A program made the translations under genes and the position numbers. 58,196 bases of DNA from assembly GCA_040880235.1 (NCBI GenBank), contig JBBDIX010000091.1, forward strand, positions 1-58,196, read 5' to 3'. The notes beneath the pieces were generated by a model. It was not told the origin of the DNA. It made no database searches and saw only the letters and a list, made by a program, of their open reading frames with translations. This stretch comes from JBBDIX01 sp040880235 (GTDB lineage Bacteria; Actinomycetota; Nitriliruptoria; Nitriliruptorales; Nitriliruptoraceae). Positions within the stretch are counted from its first letter, which is position 1. The number at the start of each line of letters is the position of its first letter. This document shows positions 24,694-34,700 of this stretch, piece after piece.

Positions 24694-25772
24694 TGGGAGA
24701 CGTGCCACGTGTCCCCCCGGTCGAACGCGAACAGCTCCTCGCAGGCGAGGTCGAAGACGCGCCAGCGGTTGAACCAGGCCCGCGCCTCGGCCGACCCGTA
24801 CGTGCCCGCGAGCACCTCGGTGACCGGTCCCCGCTGGGCGTCGAGCCGGTCGAGCCACGCACGCAGGGTGCGGGCGTAGTGCCGGCCGCTGACGACCCAG
24901 TGGTCCTCGACGGAGAGGTCCGTGACCGTGTGCAGGAGCAGGTCGTCCGACGGCATCAGTCCACCGGCGAAGAAGTGGCGGGCCATCCAGTCACCCGAAC
25001 CTCCGGCCTCGAACGGATACGGGTCGGAACGGTGCGCGAAGACGTGCACGAACAGCTTGCCGCCGGGACGCAGCCACGTCGCGATGCGTGACGTCAGCTC
25101 GGTGTGGTTGCGCACGTGTTCGAACATCTCCACGGACACGACCCGGTCGAAGCGCTCCGGGCCGACCACGGGAACGCCGCCGAGCGACGCCAACCGGTCG
25201 TCGTCGCGCCCCAGGTCGTTCACGTCGCAGGTCACCACGGTGACGTTGTCGAGTCCGAGCTCCCGGGCACGCTCCACGATGAACGCCCGCTGGGTGCTCG
25301 AGTTGGACACGGCCGTGATCCGTGACCGGGGAAAGCGCTCTGCCATCCACAGGGTCAGCGAACCCCACCCGCACCCGAGCTCGAGGACGTCCAGCCCGTC
25401 GGCGAGCTCGGCGCGCTGGCAGGTCAGCTCCAGCATCGCGTCCTCGGCGGCGGCGAGGTCATCGGTGCCCTCGTCCCACAGCGCGCACGAGTACTTGAGG
25501 CGCGGGCCGAGCATCCGTTCGAACAGTTCGGTGGGCACCTCGTAGTGCTGTTCATTCGCCGCATCGGTGTCGATCGCGACGTCGGACTCGCGAAGTCGTG
25601 CGATCAGGGCCCGCTTGCGCGCCATGCGCTGCTCGGCCCCTCCCCCCGTGATCGACCGGTGGCGTCGCCGCAGCATGCGTCGCATCACCCGGCGCAGCGC
25701 GACGTCGCCGAGCAGACCCCGGTCGACGATCTGGTCGACCACCCAGGCCGCGATCCTGCTGCGCACGTTCAC
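24651..25772 (-). CDS. CFA-synthase-like SAM-dependent methyltransferase
   Basis: 373 residues. SAM motif I is LDVLELGCGWGSLTLWMAERFP, preceded by NEQHYEVPTELFERMLGPRLKYSCALWDEG, a segment shared with cyclopropane-fatty-acyl-phospholipid synthases and coclaurine-N-methyltransferase-like proteins. Then come ITAVSNSSTQRAFI, VVSVEMFEHVRNH, LRPGGKLFVHVFAHR and a C-terminal region ending RFVRSDRRNHTT. It is probably a lipid methyltransferase acting with its operon partners. GTG 25772 has GAGGA five bases upstream and overlaps the preceding CFA synthase stop by four bases. The stop codon lies inside the oppositely oriented SURF1 gene. The exact acceptor lipid is not known. Confidence 0.85.
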   Translation of the reverse strand: MNVRSRIAAWVVDQIVDRGLLGDVALRRVMRRMLRRRHRSITGGGAEQRMARKRALIARLRESDVAIDTDAANEQHYEVPTELFERMLGPRLKYSCALWDEGTDDLAAAEDAMLELTCQRAELADGLDVLELGCGWGSLTLWMAERFPRSRITAVSNSSTQRAFIVERARELGLDNVTVVTCDVNDLGRDDDRLASLGGVPVVGPERFDRVVSVEMFEHVRNHTELTSRIATWLRPGGKLFVHVFAHRSDPYPFEAGGSGDWMARHFFAGGLMPSDDLLLHTVTDLSVEDHWVVSGRHYARTLRAWLDRLDAQRGPVTEVLAGTYGSAEARAWFNRWRVFDLACEELFAFDRGDTWHVSHYRFVRSDRRNHTT

Positions 25773-27031
25773 GAGGTCCTCGCAGGTGTCGCCTGGACCG
25801 CGTGTTCGTACGGCCACAGCCCCTGGGAGGCGTTGAGCGGACGGGTCAGCACGATCTGCAGGTCGCTGATGTAGCGCGAGGCGAACGCCCCCTCGCAGTA
25901 GGCGAGGTAGAACTCCCACATGCGTGCGAAGCGGTCGTCGAAGCCGAGTGCCCGCACGTCATCGAGCTGTTCGAGGAACCGACGGCGCCAGTGGCGCAGC
26001 GTGTGGGCGTAGTGCGTCCCGATGTTGACGACCTCGTCGACGTACAGGCGTGACGACTGGCCGGCCGCGGTGGTCACGGCGGCCAGTGACGGCAGGTGCC
26101 CTCCCGGGAAGATGTAGCGCTGGATGAAGTCCGGGCGGCGCCGGTAGGTGGCGTAGCGCTGTTCCGGGATCGTGATCACCTGCAGTGCGACCAGCCCGTC
26201 GTCGGCGAGCACCCGTTCGATGGTGGCGAAGTACGTGCCGAGGTAGCGGTGCCCGACGGCCTCGAGCATCTCGACCGACACGACCCGGTCCCACGTGCCC
26301 TGCACGTCTCGGTAGTCGACGACCTGGATGTCCACGAGGTCGGTGAGCCCCGTCTCTCTCACCCGGCGTCGCGCGAGGTCTGCCTGTCGCTCCGACAGGG
26401 TGATCCCGGTGACGTGGCACCCGTGTTCGCGGGCGAGGTGGATCGCCAGGCTCCCCCACCCGCAGCCGATCTCCAGCACCCGCATGCCCGGTCCGATCCG
26501 GGCCATCTCGGCCAGGCGCTCGAACTTGTTGCGCTGGGCGTCGGCCAGCGACTGGTCGGGATGCTCGAACACCGCCGACGAGTACGTCATCGTCTCGTCC
26601 AGGAACTGCTCGTACAGGTCGTTCGACAGGTCGTAGTGGGCCGCGATGTTCGCGCGGGCACGTGACCGGCGATTGGAACGCAGGGCGTGCACGGCTCGGT
26701 CGGCGACGATCTCGAGCACGGCGAGCGGCGCGATCCGCGCGAAGGCCGGACGGTTCGCGATCACGATGCGTACCAGCGCCACGAGGTCGTCGCACGACCA
26801 CTCGCCGTCCATGTAGGACTCGCCGACCCCGACGGAACCACCGCGCAGCAGACGCACGAAGAACGCCGGGTCGTGCACGTCCAGACGCGTCCGGAGCGCG
26901 GCCCTCGGATCCCCGAACGAGGCGACCTCGCCGTCGGGGGTCGACAACTCCAGGTACCCGTGGTCGATGCGCGACAGCATCCCGGTCACGATCGATCGAG
27001 CGCGGCGGTGGGCGACGGAGGTGAGGATCAT
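25769..27031 (-). CDS. Cyclopropane-fatty-acyl-phospholipid synthase family protein
   Basis: 420 residues. The N-terminal lipid-binding domain (LRLDVHDPAFFVRLLRGGSVGVGESYMDGEW lies within about 45-85 in slightly altered form) precedes the methyltransferase domain: NIAAHYDLSNDLYEQFLD, MTYSSAVFEHPDQSLADAQ, VLEIGCGWGSLAIHLA, GITLSERQADLAR, VVSVEMLEAVGHRYLGTYF, RRPDFIQRYIFPGGHLPS and the late YCEGAF motif typical of this family. These enzymes transfer a methyl(ene) group from SAM to unsaturated acyl chains of membrane phospholipids. Product type, cyclopropane or methyl-branched, is not predictable. ATG 27031 overlaps the DUF1365 stop (ATGA). Confidence 0.9.
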   Translation of the reverse strand: MILTSVAHRRARSIVTGMLSRIDHGYLELSTPDGEVASFGDPRAALRTRLDVHDPAFFVRLLRGGSVGVGESYMDGEWSCDDLVALVRIVIANRPAFARIAPLAVLEIVADRAVHALRSNRRSRARANIAAHYDLSNDLYEQFLDETMTYSSAVFEHPDQSLADAQRNKFERLAEMARIGPGMRVLEIGCGWGSLAIHLAREHGCHVTGITLSERQADLARRRVRETGLTDLVDIQVVDYRDVQGTWDRVVSVEMLEAVGHRYLGTYFATIERVLADDGLVALQVITIPEQRYATYRRRPDFIQRYIFPGGHLPSLAAVTTAAGQSSRLYVDEVVNIGTHYAHTLRHWRRRFLEQLDDVRALGFDDRFARMWEFYLAYCEGAFASRYISDLQIVLTRPLNASQGLWPYEHAVQATPARTS

Positions 27032-27873
27032 CGACGTCGATCCTGTCGCGTGCGGATCGCCCCGGGCGGTGGTTGCGGTCGCCGGTGGAACGTCGTCCGC
27101 CGCCACCACAGGCGCACGGCCTGCAGATGGATCAGCGCCACGGTACGCAGCGGTGCCAGCGGCTGCGTCAGCAACAGCCGGCCCGTCGCTGCGAAGGGCC
27201 GACGCCGACCCGTCTGTGTCGCATCGAGCACACGCTGCCCGTCGGCATCGACGACGTCGATGTGGGCGAGCATCCGCTCATCGGTGTCGAGGCGAAACGT
27301 GAAGGCGTAGTGCAGGCCCTCGACCGGCAGGAACGGTGACACGTGCAGCACCTTGGCCGACCGGGCACGCACGAGTGTTCCCTGCACGTCGAGGTCTCCG
27401 AGCAGGTGGCACCACCGGTCGCCGAAGGTGTTGTGGACCTCGGCGACGACGAGCGCCAGTTGATTCTCGTCGTCGTACCAGAACCACCAGCTGACCGGGT
27501 TGAACACGTGGCCGAGCACCCGCAGGTTGGTCAGGACACGCAGCGGTCCCGTGGGTACCGCGCGTCCGGCCTCGACGACCAGGCCGGTGAGCTGGTCGCG
27601 CACGTCACGGTCGGAGCCGTCGAGGTGGTCGCGATCGTGGAAGCTGGTGACCGCCCGGCGGCGGGCTCCGAACCACCAGTGGGCACGGTCGAGCACGTCG
27701 AGTTCGTCGAGGTCGAGCAGCACGTGGTGGGTGCGGTACCGGAACGCGTGGGGGCGGGGCACGTGGCGACGATGCCGCACGCTGCCGACGAAGACGGCGG
27801 ACGCCAGCGGGTCCCGCCCGCGCGACGGCACGTCCCCGAGGCGGGATCGGACAGCCGGGGCAGGGACGTTCAT
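27028..27873 (-). CDS. DUF1365 family protein
   Basis: 281 residues. Family marks: VGSVRHRRHVPRPHAFRYRTHHVLLDLDEL at about 28-57, LRVLTNLRVLGHVFNPVSWWFWYDD, VVAEVHNTFGDRWCHLL, AKVLHVSPFLPVEGLHYAFTF, and a C-terminal hydrophobic stretch with HLQAVRLWWRR. Function is not established, but across many bacteria the gene sits between an FAD-dependent oxidoreductase and a CFA synthase, exactly as here, so it is presumed to act in acyl-chain modification. The protein looks membrane-associated. ATG 27873 overlaps the FAD enzyme stop by four bases and the stop overlaps the CFA synthase ATG. Confidence 0.88.
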   Translation of the reverse strand: MNVPAPAVRSRLGDVPSRGRDPLASAVFVGSVRHRRHVPRPHAFRYRTHHVLLDLDELDVLDRAHWWFGARRRAVTSFHDRDHLDGSDRDVRDQLTGLVVEAGRAVPTGPLRVLTNLRVLGHVFNPVSWWFWYDDENQLALVVAEVHNTFGDRWCHLLGDLDVQGTLVRARSAKVLHVSPFLPVEGLHYAFTFRLDTDERMLAHIDVVDADGQRVLDATQTGRRRPFAATGRLLLTQPLAPLRTVALIHLQAVRLWWRRTTFHRRPQPPPGAIRTRQDRRR

Positions 27874-29120
27874 GGCCACGACACCCCCAGGTCGTCGGCG
27901 ACCCGTACCGCCGACCACAGGGCGTCCTCGTGGAACCCGAAGCGGTGATAGGCCCCGGCGAAGTGCGTGTGGCGCGGGCCATTCAGCGACGCCAGCTCGT
28001 CGTGGGTCGCGACACTGGCAGTGGAGTACACGGGGTGGGTGTAGGTGAACCGGCGCAGGATCCGATGCTCGTCGATCGGCGTCGTCGGGTTGAGCGTCAC
28101 CACGTACTCCTCGGGTGCGTCGAGCCGTTGCAGCCGGTTCATGTGGTAACCCAGCGACACCCGGTCCGTCGACACCGTGCAGTCCGTCAGACGGTAGTTC
28201 CACGAGGCCCACGCGGCACGCCGTGTGGGCAGTTGGCCCACGTCGGTGTGCAGGACGGCCTCGTTGGTCGAGTAGTCCCAGGCGCCGAGCAGTTCCTTCT
28301 CCTGAGGTGTCGCGTCGTCGAGCAGACCCAGCGCCTCGTCAGCGTGGGTCGCGATCACGACCCGGTCGGCGTCCATGGTCGTGCCGTCTCCCAACCGCAG
28401 GACCACGCCCGCGTCGTCACGGGCGATCCCGACCACGCCGTGGCCACGGTGGACGCGGTCTCCCAGCGGTGCGGTCAACGCGGGGACGTAGGACGAGGAC
28501 CCGCCCGTCACGGTCCGCCAGGACAGGTGACCGTTGACACTGAGCAGCCCGTGGTTGGCGAAGAAGCGCAACAGGGTGGCGGCGGGGAAGCCGTCGGCCG
28601 ACCCGGTGCCCGTCGACCAGATCGCCGCGGCCATGGGCAGCAGGTGGTGGTTGCGGAAGGACCGGGAGAAGTGGTGGGCGTCGAGCAGTTCACCGACGGT
28701 CCCCGACACTCCGCGGTCGAGCAGGCGCCGTCCGAGACGGTTGAACCGCGAGACGTCGGCGACCATCCGCAGGTGACGGGGATCGGCCACGCGTCGACGA
28801 TCCGCGAACACCCCGGAGAGGCTGCCGGCGTACTCGAGGCGGCACCGCTCACAGTGGACCGACCATGACATGTCGGAAGGCTGGGTGGCCACCCCGAGTT
28901 CGTCGAACAGACGCACGAGCAACGGGTACGTCACCGTGTTGTGGACGATGAACCCCGTGTCGACGCCGAGCGATGAACCGTCTGGCTGTGCGACACCGAC
29001 GGTGTTCGTGTGGCCACCGAGTCGGGTGTCACGCTCGATCAGGTGCACCTCGTGGCGGCGGGACAGCAACCACGCACTGGCGAGTCCCGCGATGCCCGAA
29101 CCGACGACGACGACCCGCAC
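27870..29120 (-). CDS. FAD-dependent oxidoreductase, amine-oxidase family, first gene of a lipid-modification operon
   Basis: 416 residues beginning with a dinucleotide-binding motif VRVVVVGSGIAGLASAWLLSRRHEVHLIERDTRLGGHTNTV (GxGxxG then the acidic strand end and GG), followed by VDTGFIVHNTVTYPLLVRLFDELGV, SGSLSGVF-like cap sequence, VVIATHADEALGLL, and a C-terminal FAD-contact block HFAGAYHRFGFHEDALWSAVRVADDLG. It resembles flavoproteins encoded with DUF1365 and CFA synthase; in Rhodobacter, related clusters are linked to furan fatty acid or singlet-oxygen stress lipids, from memory. GTG 29120 has AGGAG seven bases upstream. Confidence 0.88.
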   Translation of the reverse strand: MRVVVVGSGIAGLASAWLLSRRHEVHLIERDTRLGGHTNTVGVAQPDGSSLGVDTGFIVHNTVTYPLLVRLFDELGVATQPSDMSWSVHCERCRLEYAGSLSGVFADRRRVADPRHLRMVADVSRFNRLGRRLLDRGVSGTVGELLDAHHFSRSFRNHHLLPMAAAIWSTGTGSADGFPAATLLRFFANHGLLSVNGHLSWRTVTGGSSSYVPALTAPLGDRVHRGHGVVGIARDDAGVVLRLGDGTTMDADRVVIATHADEALGLLDDATPQEKELLGAWDYSTNEAVLHTDVGQLPTRRAAWASWNYRLTDCTVSTDRVSLGYHMNRLQRLDAPEEYVVTLNPTTPIDEHRILRRFTYTHPVYSTASVATHDELASLNGPRHTHFAGAYHRFGFHEDALWSAVRVADDLGVSWP

Positions 29121-29199
29121 CCAGCTGCTCCTGTGAGACCCGCCCCGACAGGAGGATCGCACCAGGTTCGGCGCCGGGCCGGCGACGGTTGGGTCGAGA

Positions 29200-29295
29200 T
29201 CAGCCGAGCAGCAGCCAGACCCCGAACCCCGCGGTCACCAGTATGCCAACGAGGGTCGCCGCAGCGAGTGCGATCAGCCACTGTCTACCGGTCAC
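29200..29295 (-). CDS. 31-residue single-helix membrane peptide (hypothetical)
   Basis: From GTG 29295 the product is a short polar start (TGRQ) followed by one hydrophobic helix, WLIALAAATLVGILVTAG and a final FGVWLLLG. The start is supported by an unusually good purine-rich ribosome site (AGAGGAGAGG directly upstream). It lies between the M23 peptidase and the flavoprotein gene on the same strand, 79 bases ahead of the latter. No family is recognised. It could be a small membrane protein or a leader peptide. Confidence 0.45.
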   Translation of the reverse strand: MTGRQWLIALAAATLVGILVTAGFGVWLLLG

Positions 29296-29389
29296 GTGCC
29301 TCTCCTCTGCGTCCTGAGTGCCCCGGGGCTCGTCGGCGCGGAGGCTAGCCGAGGCAGGGCACGAGACGGGTGCGCCGGGTGCCGTGGCG

Positions 29390-30727
29390 TCAGCACCACC
29401 CACTGGTGGTCGGGAACGGATTCACGGCGGTGCCCCCGTACCGGCGTCCCAGGTGCAGGTGCGTCGGGGTCGTGCGGGCATTGCCCGTGTTGCCGACGGT
29501 CCCGATCTGCTGACCACGACCGACGCTGTCCCCCACCGACAGGCCGCTCGCGATGGTGTCGAGGTGGGCGTTGTACCACTCGCTGCCGTCGCCGGTCCGG
29601 TACGTCACGGTGATGCCACCGAGCGACGTCTGCTGGCTGGCGGTGTTCATCCGCGTCACGACCCCGTCGGCGACGGCGACCACCGGGGTGCCCCGTGACG
29701 CGAAGATGTCGTTGCCCTGGTGCCAGCGCTGCCCCGAACGCGGGTAGCCCCAGTCGTTGATGAAGTCGCGTCCCGCACGCGCGCCCTGTACCGGACACAC
29801 CGCCCCGGAGATGTCCGGACCGCCGGCCCAGCCGGAGTATCCCGACCGGTCGGAGAACCCGGCCTCCCGTGCCTGGGCGGCGACGAGTGCGGAGCGCAGT
29901 TCGGTCTCACGGGCCGCCACCCGGGTCAGCAGCGCCTGGGTCTCCGACGCCGTGCCACGCAGTCCGCCGAGCACCTCCTGCTGGCGCCGCTCGTCCTGCG
30001 CGATCCCGTCCGCGACCGCCTCGGCCTCGAGACGCAGCTCGTCGACCACCTGCAGGGTGTGTGCGGACTCGCGCGCCGCGACCTCGGCGGCCTCCTTCGC
30101 CTCGGCAGCGTCGCGGGTCCGGGACTCCTGCTCGTCACGCAGGTCGAACACACGGGTGACCGTCGCGTCCTGGTCGGCGATGACGATGCTCAGCTGCTTG
30201 AGGGCCACCACGAAGTCGTTGGGGTTGGCCGACCGTCGCATCACCTCGAGCGCCATGGCGCCCCGCTGGGCACCGGAACTGCCGTACTTGAACGTGCCGA
30301 CCACGTGCTCGGCCAACAGGTGCTCCTCCACCTCGAGTTCCGCCTCGACGTCGGCCAGCTCGGCGAGAGCGACCTGGTGGAGCTCGGCACGCAGGTCACG
30401 GTCGGCCTCGGCCATGACGAGCGCCTCCTCGGCGAGGCGCACCTGTCCCTCTGCGGCGACCAGCCGGTCCCGGGCATCCTCGAGACGCACGGTGAGCTGC
30501 GCGAGTTCCTCCTCGGTGCTTCCGATGCGCGAGCGCACATCGGAGAGGTCAGAACTGAGGCTCTGGGCCTCGACCCGGGCCTGATCGAGCTCTTCGCGGA
30601 TCTCGCTGGCCGAACGGTCATCGGCGAGGGCGAATGACGGGACGGCCAGGGTCACGACCACAGCAGCAGCAAGCCAGCGCAGGCGTGCTGCGCCGGCGGA
30701 TCCACGTCGAGGCGACGGGACTGCCAT
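29390..30727 (-). CDS. Secreted M23-family peptidase with coiled-coil (EnvC/NlpD-like)
   Basis: 445 residues. A signal peptide (RLRWLAAAVVVTLAVPSFALA, about 16-36) precedes a long coiled coil (about 40-290, many Glu/Ala/Leu heptads, with a loop near FKYGSSGAQRGAMALEVMRRSANPNDF). The C-terminal lysostaphin-type domain carries zinc ligands HQGNDI (H and D) and HLHLG, plus GTPVVAVADGVVTRM and GNTGNARTTPTHLH. The zinc site therefore looks intact and the protein should cleave peptidoglycan cross-bridges or activate amidases at the cell surface. ATG 30727 gives the complete signal peptide. Confidence 0.9.
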   Translation of the reverse strand: MAVPSPRRGSAGAARLRWLAAAVVVTLAVPSFALADDRSASEIREELDQARVEAQSLSSDLSDVRSRIGSTEEELAQLTVRLEDARDRLVAAEGQVRLAEEALVMAEADRDLRAELHQVALAELADVEAELEVEEHLLAEHVVGTFKYGSSGAQRGAMALEVMRRSANPNDFVVALKQLSIVIADQDATVTRVFDLRDEQESRTRDAAEAKEAAEVAARESAHTLQVVDELRLEAEAVADGIAQDERRQQEVLGGLRGTASETQALLTRVAARETELRSALVAAQAREAGFSDRSGYSGWAGGPDISGAVCPVQGARAGRDFINDWGYPRSGQRWHQGNDIFASRGTPVVAVADGVVTRMNTASQQTSLGGITVTYRTGDGSEWYNAHLDTIASGLSVGDSVGRGQQIGTVGNTGNARTTPTHLHLGRRYGGTAVNPFPTTSGWC

Positions 30728-30847
30728 GCGGTGCCGATTCCCGGACGGGTGCGTGGGGGCACGAGTGCCACCGATGAAACTACACGCATGAGTGTGCCCG
30801 GTGTGCCAACGATCGGCCACCACCGCGCACGACGTCGCGGGAAGGAG

Positions 30848-31777
30848 TCAGCGGGCGGCGCGATATCGCGCGTCGGCACCAGAACCGGTGCGCAGCACGA
30901 CACCGAGGCCGTGCAACCGGTCGAGGGCCTCTGTCAGGTCCTCGGGATCTGCACCCAGCGCCGCCGCGAGGGACGCTGGCGATGCGGTCCGCTGGGCCCG
31001 GAGTTCGGCCAGCAGCAGTTCCTCGTCCGCCACGCCCGCCCCCTCTCCCGCGGCGAGCCGCCACGCCATCGTCGCGGCGCGACGCACGGCCGGGGCGAAC
31101 GCGTCGGGGTCGCGCATGCCCGGCGGCGTGCCCAGTTGGCGCACGAGGCTCGTCGGGTCCTGCGGACGCCGAGGATGCAGGGCGACGGCGGTCAGGTCAC
31201 CGCGTGCCACGTGCATCGGGACCTGCGGATCGAATCCGGCGTCGACCGGGTCGCCGTCGCCGGTGTCACGTTCCAGGTGACGCTCGAGCAGGACGTCCAC
31301 CAGGTCGTCGACGTCGCGTCCTCGCAGACGCAACAGGACCGCGGGGTCGGCCGCCAGGCGCGACACGACCGCCTGGTACACGGCGACGACGTGGACGCAG
31401 CGGTCGACCTCACACGAGCACGTCGCCGTCCAGTCACCGGCACCGGGCACCAACGCGATCCCGGCCGACTCGAGGACGTCGAACTCCGCGGGCCCGGGGT
31501 TGCGGTCGAGCAGGGCGACGACGTGACGTGCCCGGCGTCCGAGATCGCGTGTCGCGCGCATCCAGTCGTCGTCGCCGTGCGCCGGCCAGACGACGCGGAC
31601 CTGGGTGGTCTCGCGATCACGCACGTCGGCGCGCACGACCCCGGACGCAACCTCGAGGTCGATGACCCGCCCCCGTCGGGCGAGTGCCTGGCCCCGGGTG
31701 ACACGGTGTGGATCGCCGGCCAGGTCGCCGTCACGTTCGAGCGCCCGCATCCACCGACCGAGCAGTTCGTCGATCAC
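30848..31777 (-). CDS. SWIM zinc-finger protein partnered with an SNF2 helicase
   Basis: 309 residues. The zinc finger is WTATCSCEVDRCVHVVAVYQAV (CxCx4CxH, about residues 119-135), the SWIM pattern. N-terminal strands resemble those before SWIM in partner proteins (RGQALARRGRVIDLEVASGVV). The C-terminal third (LAELRAQRTASPASLAAALGADPEDLTEALDRLHGLGVV) looks like a winged helix. Bacterial SWIM proteins of this type are encoded next to SNF2/HepA-family helicases, and GTG 31777 indeed overlaps the stop of one by four bases. The complex presumably acts on DNA or nucleoprotein; the target is unknown. Confidence 0.85.
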   Translation of the reverse strand: MIDELLGRWMRALERDGDLAGDPHRVTRGQALARRGRVIDLEVASGVVRADVRDRETTQVRVVWPAHGDDDWMRATRDLGRRARHVVALLDRNPGPAEFDVLESAGIALVPGAGDWTATCSCEVDRCVHVVAVYQAVVSRLAADPAVLLRLRGRDVDDLVDVLLERHLERDTGDGDPVDAGFDPQVPMHVARGDLTAVALHPRRPQDPTSLVRQLGTPPGMRDPDAFAPAVRRAATMAWRLAAGEGAGVADEELLLAELRAQRTASPASLAAALGADPEDLTEALDRLHGLGVVLRTGSGADARYRAAR

Positions 31778-34700
31778 GCTCGGCCTCCCGTGACCACGGT
31801 CAGCCTCGGACGGGCGTCAGGCGGTTCGTCACCGCCGGTCGGCGGCGGGTCGTCGGACTCCTCGTCGAGGTCATCCAGGTCCTCGAGTGCGTCCGCCGAC
31901 AGTGAGACGAGCGCACTGAGCTCGTCATCGTCGAGATCGGTCAGCCACGTCTCGTCGGTGCCGATGACGGTGTCCGCGAGCGCTCGCTTGCGTTCCAGCA
32001 GCGCCCCGATGCGTTCCTCGACGGTCCCGGTGGTCACCATGGTGTGCACGCTGACCGACCGATGCTGTCCGATGCGATGGGCCCGGTCGGTTGCCTGATC
32101 CTCGACGGCAGGGTTCCACCACCGGTCGTAGTGCACGACATGGGTGGCGCGGGTCAGGTTGAGTCCCGTACCGCCGGCCCGCAGCGAGACGACGAGTGCA
32201 TGCGGCGCGTCAGGATCGTGCTGGAAGCGGTCGACCATCGCATCCCGGTCGGGCAGGGACACCCCACCGTGCAGAAAGTCGACCTTCCCGATCCCGAGGT
32301 CCGCGTCAAGGTGGGTGACCAGCAGGTCGCCCATGCGACGGAACTGCGTGAACACCAGCAGACGCTCCCCGGAGTCGACGACCTCGGTGACGATGCGCCC
32401 GAACCGCCGCAGCTTGCCCGACCGGCCGGCGATGGGACCGTCCTCGCCGAGGTACTGGGCCGGGTGGTTGCAGATCTGCTTGAGCGCGGTGAGCAGTGCG
32501 AGCACCCGCCCGCGACGTTCGAACGTGCCCGTGCCCAGTCCGTCGCCGGCGAAGGCCCGTTCCGTCGCGGCCCGGTACAGGCCCGCCTGCTCAGTCGTGA
32601 GGCCGCAGCTGGCCTCGACCTGCTGCTTGGGCGGCAGGTCGACCGCCACCTCGGTGTCCGACTTGCGTCGACGCAGGACGAATGGCCCGATGAGTCGACG
32701 CAGACCGTCGCTCGCCTCGTGGTCGTTCCACCGTTCGATCGGCACGGCGAAGTGCTCGTCGAACCGTCGCCGGGAGCCGAGCAGACCCGGGTTGACGATC
32801 TCCATGATCGACCACAGCTCGGACAGACGGTTCTCGACCGGGGTACCCGTCATCGCGATGCGCAGGCGGGCGTCGATGCGCCGAGCGGTGCGCGTCGTCA
32901 CCGACGCCGGGTTCTTGAGCTGCTGGGCCTCGTCGAAGACCACCGTGTCCCAGTCGATGCTCGTCAGCATCGACTCGTCACGTCGGAGCAGCGCGTAGCT
33001 GGTCACCACGACCCGTCCCGGCTGCATGGCGGACCGTCGCACCGTCCGCTCGGGTCCGTGGTGGGCCGTGACGTCGAGGTCGGGCATGAACCGGTGCAGC
33101 TCGCGGGTCCAGTTGCCGACCACCGACGTCGGGCACACGACCAGGTGGGGCCGGTCTGCAGGTCGCGTACCGAGCAGCGCGATCGCCTGGACGGTCTTTC
33201 CCAGGCCCATGTCGTCGGCGAGCACGGCGCCCATGCCCAGCTCCGCGAGGCCCTGCAGCCAGGCGACACCCCGGCGCTGGTACGGGCGCAGGGTCCCGGT
33301 GAATCCCTCGGGGATCCGTGCATCCCGGCGTTCCCCGCTCGCAAGGCGTTGCACGAGATCGGTGAACTCGGTCCCTGCCCGTGCCTCCACCCACCCGGTC
33401 TCGCGAGTGTGGTGGCGGCCCGCGAGCACGGCGGCCAGCGCCTCGGTGAGTGTGACACTGATGCTCTGCCCGGCGCTTCGTCCGGCCTCCACCACGTCGT
33501 CGTCCACGAGCACCCAGCGTCCACGCCAGCGCACCAGCGGTGCGCGGCGGGCGACGATCCGGGCGAACTCGTCCTCGTCGACCGACTCGTCGCCCACCGC
33601 GAGTTCGTGCCGCAGTTCGGCCAGGCCACCGATCCCCGCAGCGACCGCGTCGTCACTGGCCGCCGGCACCCTCCCGACGCGCAGCCGCATCCGCAACCGT
33701 GGAGCGCCAGCGCGCAGTTCCGTCGGCAGCTCGACCCGCACGCCCGCGGTCGCGAGGTTGTCGATGCCGTGAGCCAGCAACTCGGCCACCTCGGCGTCGT
33801 CCAGTGTCTGCGCGCTCGGGTGCTCGACGTCGAGGCTGCGGTCGAGTGGCGCGAACAGGCGCGCTGCGGTTGCGAGCCCGCGCAGAAGCACGACCCGGGG
33901 TGCGTCGACGACATGACCACCGATCTCCACCGTGGCGGAGGTCGCCGACCACACATCGTCGGCGTCGAGGCGAGCCCCGTCCCCGTCGACCGCCTCGAGG
34001 TGGAGGTGCACCGTCCATGGATCCCTGTCCGGGGCATCCGGGTGCTCTGGCGCCGACACCCGCAGTCCGATCCGGGCGACCGACGCGCGCTCGTGCCCGA
34101 CGACCGGACGGGTCCAGTCGGCGACGTCCCGCGACACCGCGTCGACGTCCCCCACGCGGTCGACGACCGGATCTGCCCCCGTGAGGGCCACGAGCCACGA
34201 CTCGGCGAACGTCGCCGCGGCGACGCGGCCTCGCCGATCGACCTCGGGGCGCCGACCCTGTCGCGCACACGAGTCCGCGACCGCGTCGAGGAAGGACGCA
34301 AGCAGGTCCTCGGCCGTCCACACCTGATCCGACCCCCGCCGCAGGGCATGTGCCGCAGGGGGCATCGCCGCAGCGAGCTGGCTGATCCGGTCGTCCGCAC
34401 GTGCTGCCGCGCGCCACGACGCGATGCCGCGGTCGATCGTGGGATCGCTCGTGATCGTCGGCACGAGGTGTCCGGCGGCCACGAGCTCCAGCGCCAGCTT
34501 GGCCGCCACGCTCCAGGCGTGGACCGAGTCCGACAGGCGCACGCGTCCGGACGTCGGGCGGTCGGCCGCCAGGCCTGCCAGCCAACGCAGGGCGGCGAGC
34601 AGGTCGACGCGACGCGAATCGACCTCGACGTCGACCAGACGAGCGACCCCGGCGTCGCCGTCGACGGGTGTCCCGTCGACCGGACTCCCGTCCACGCGGA

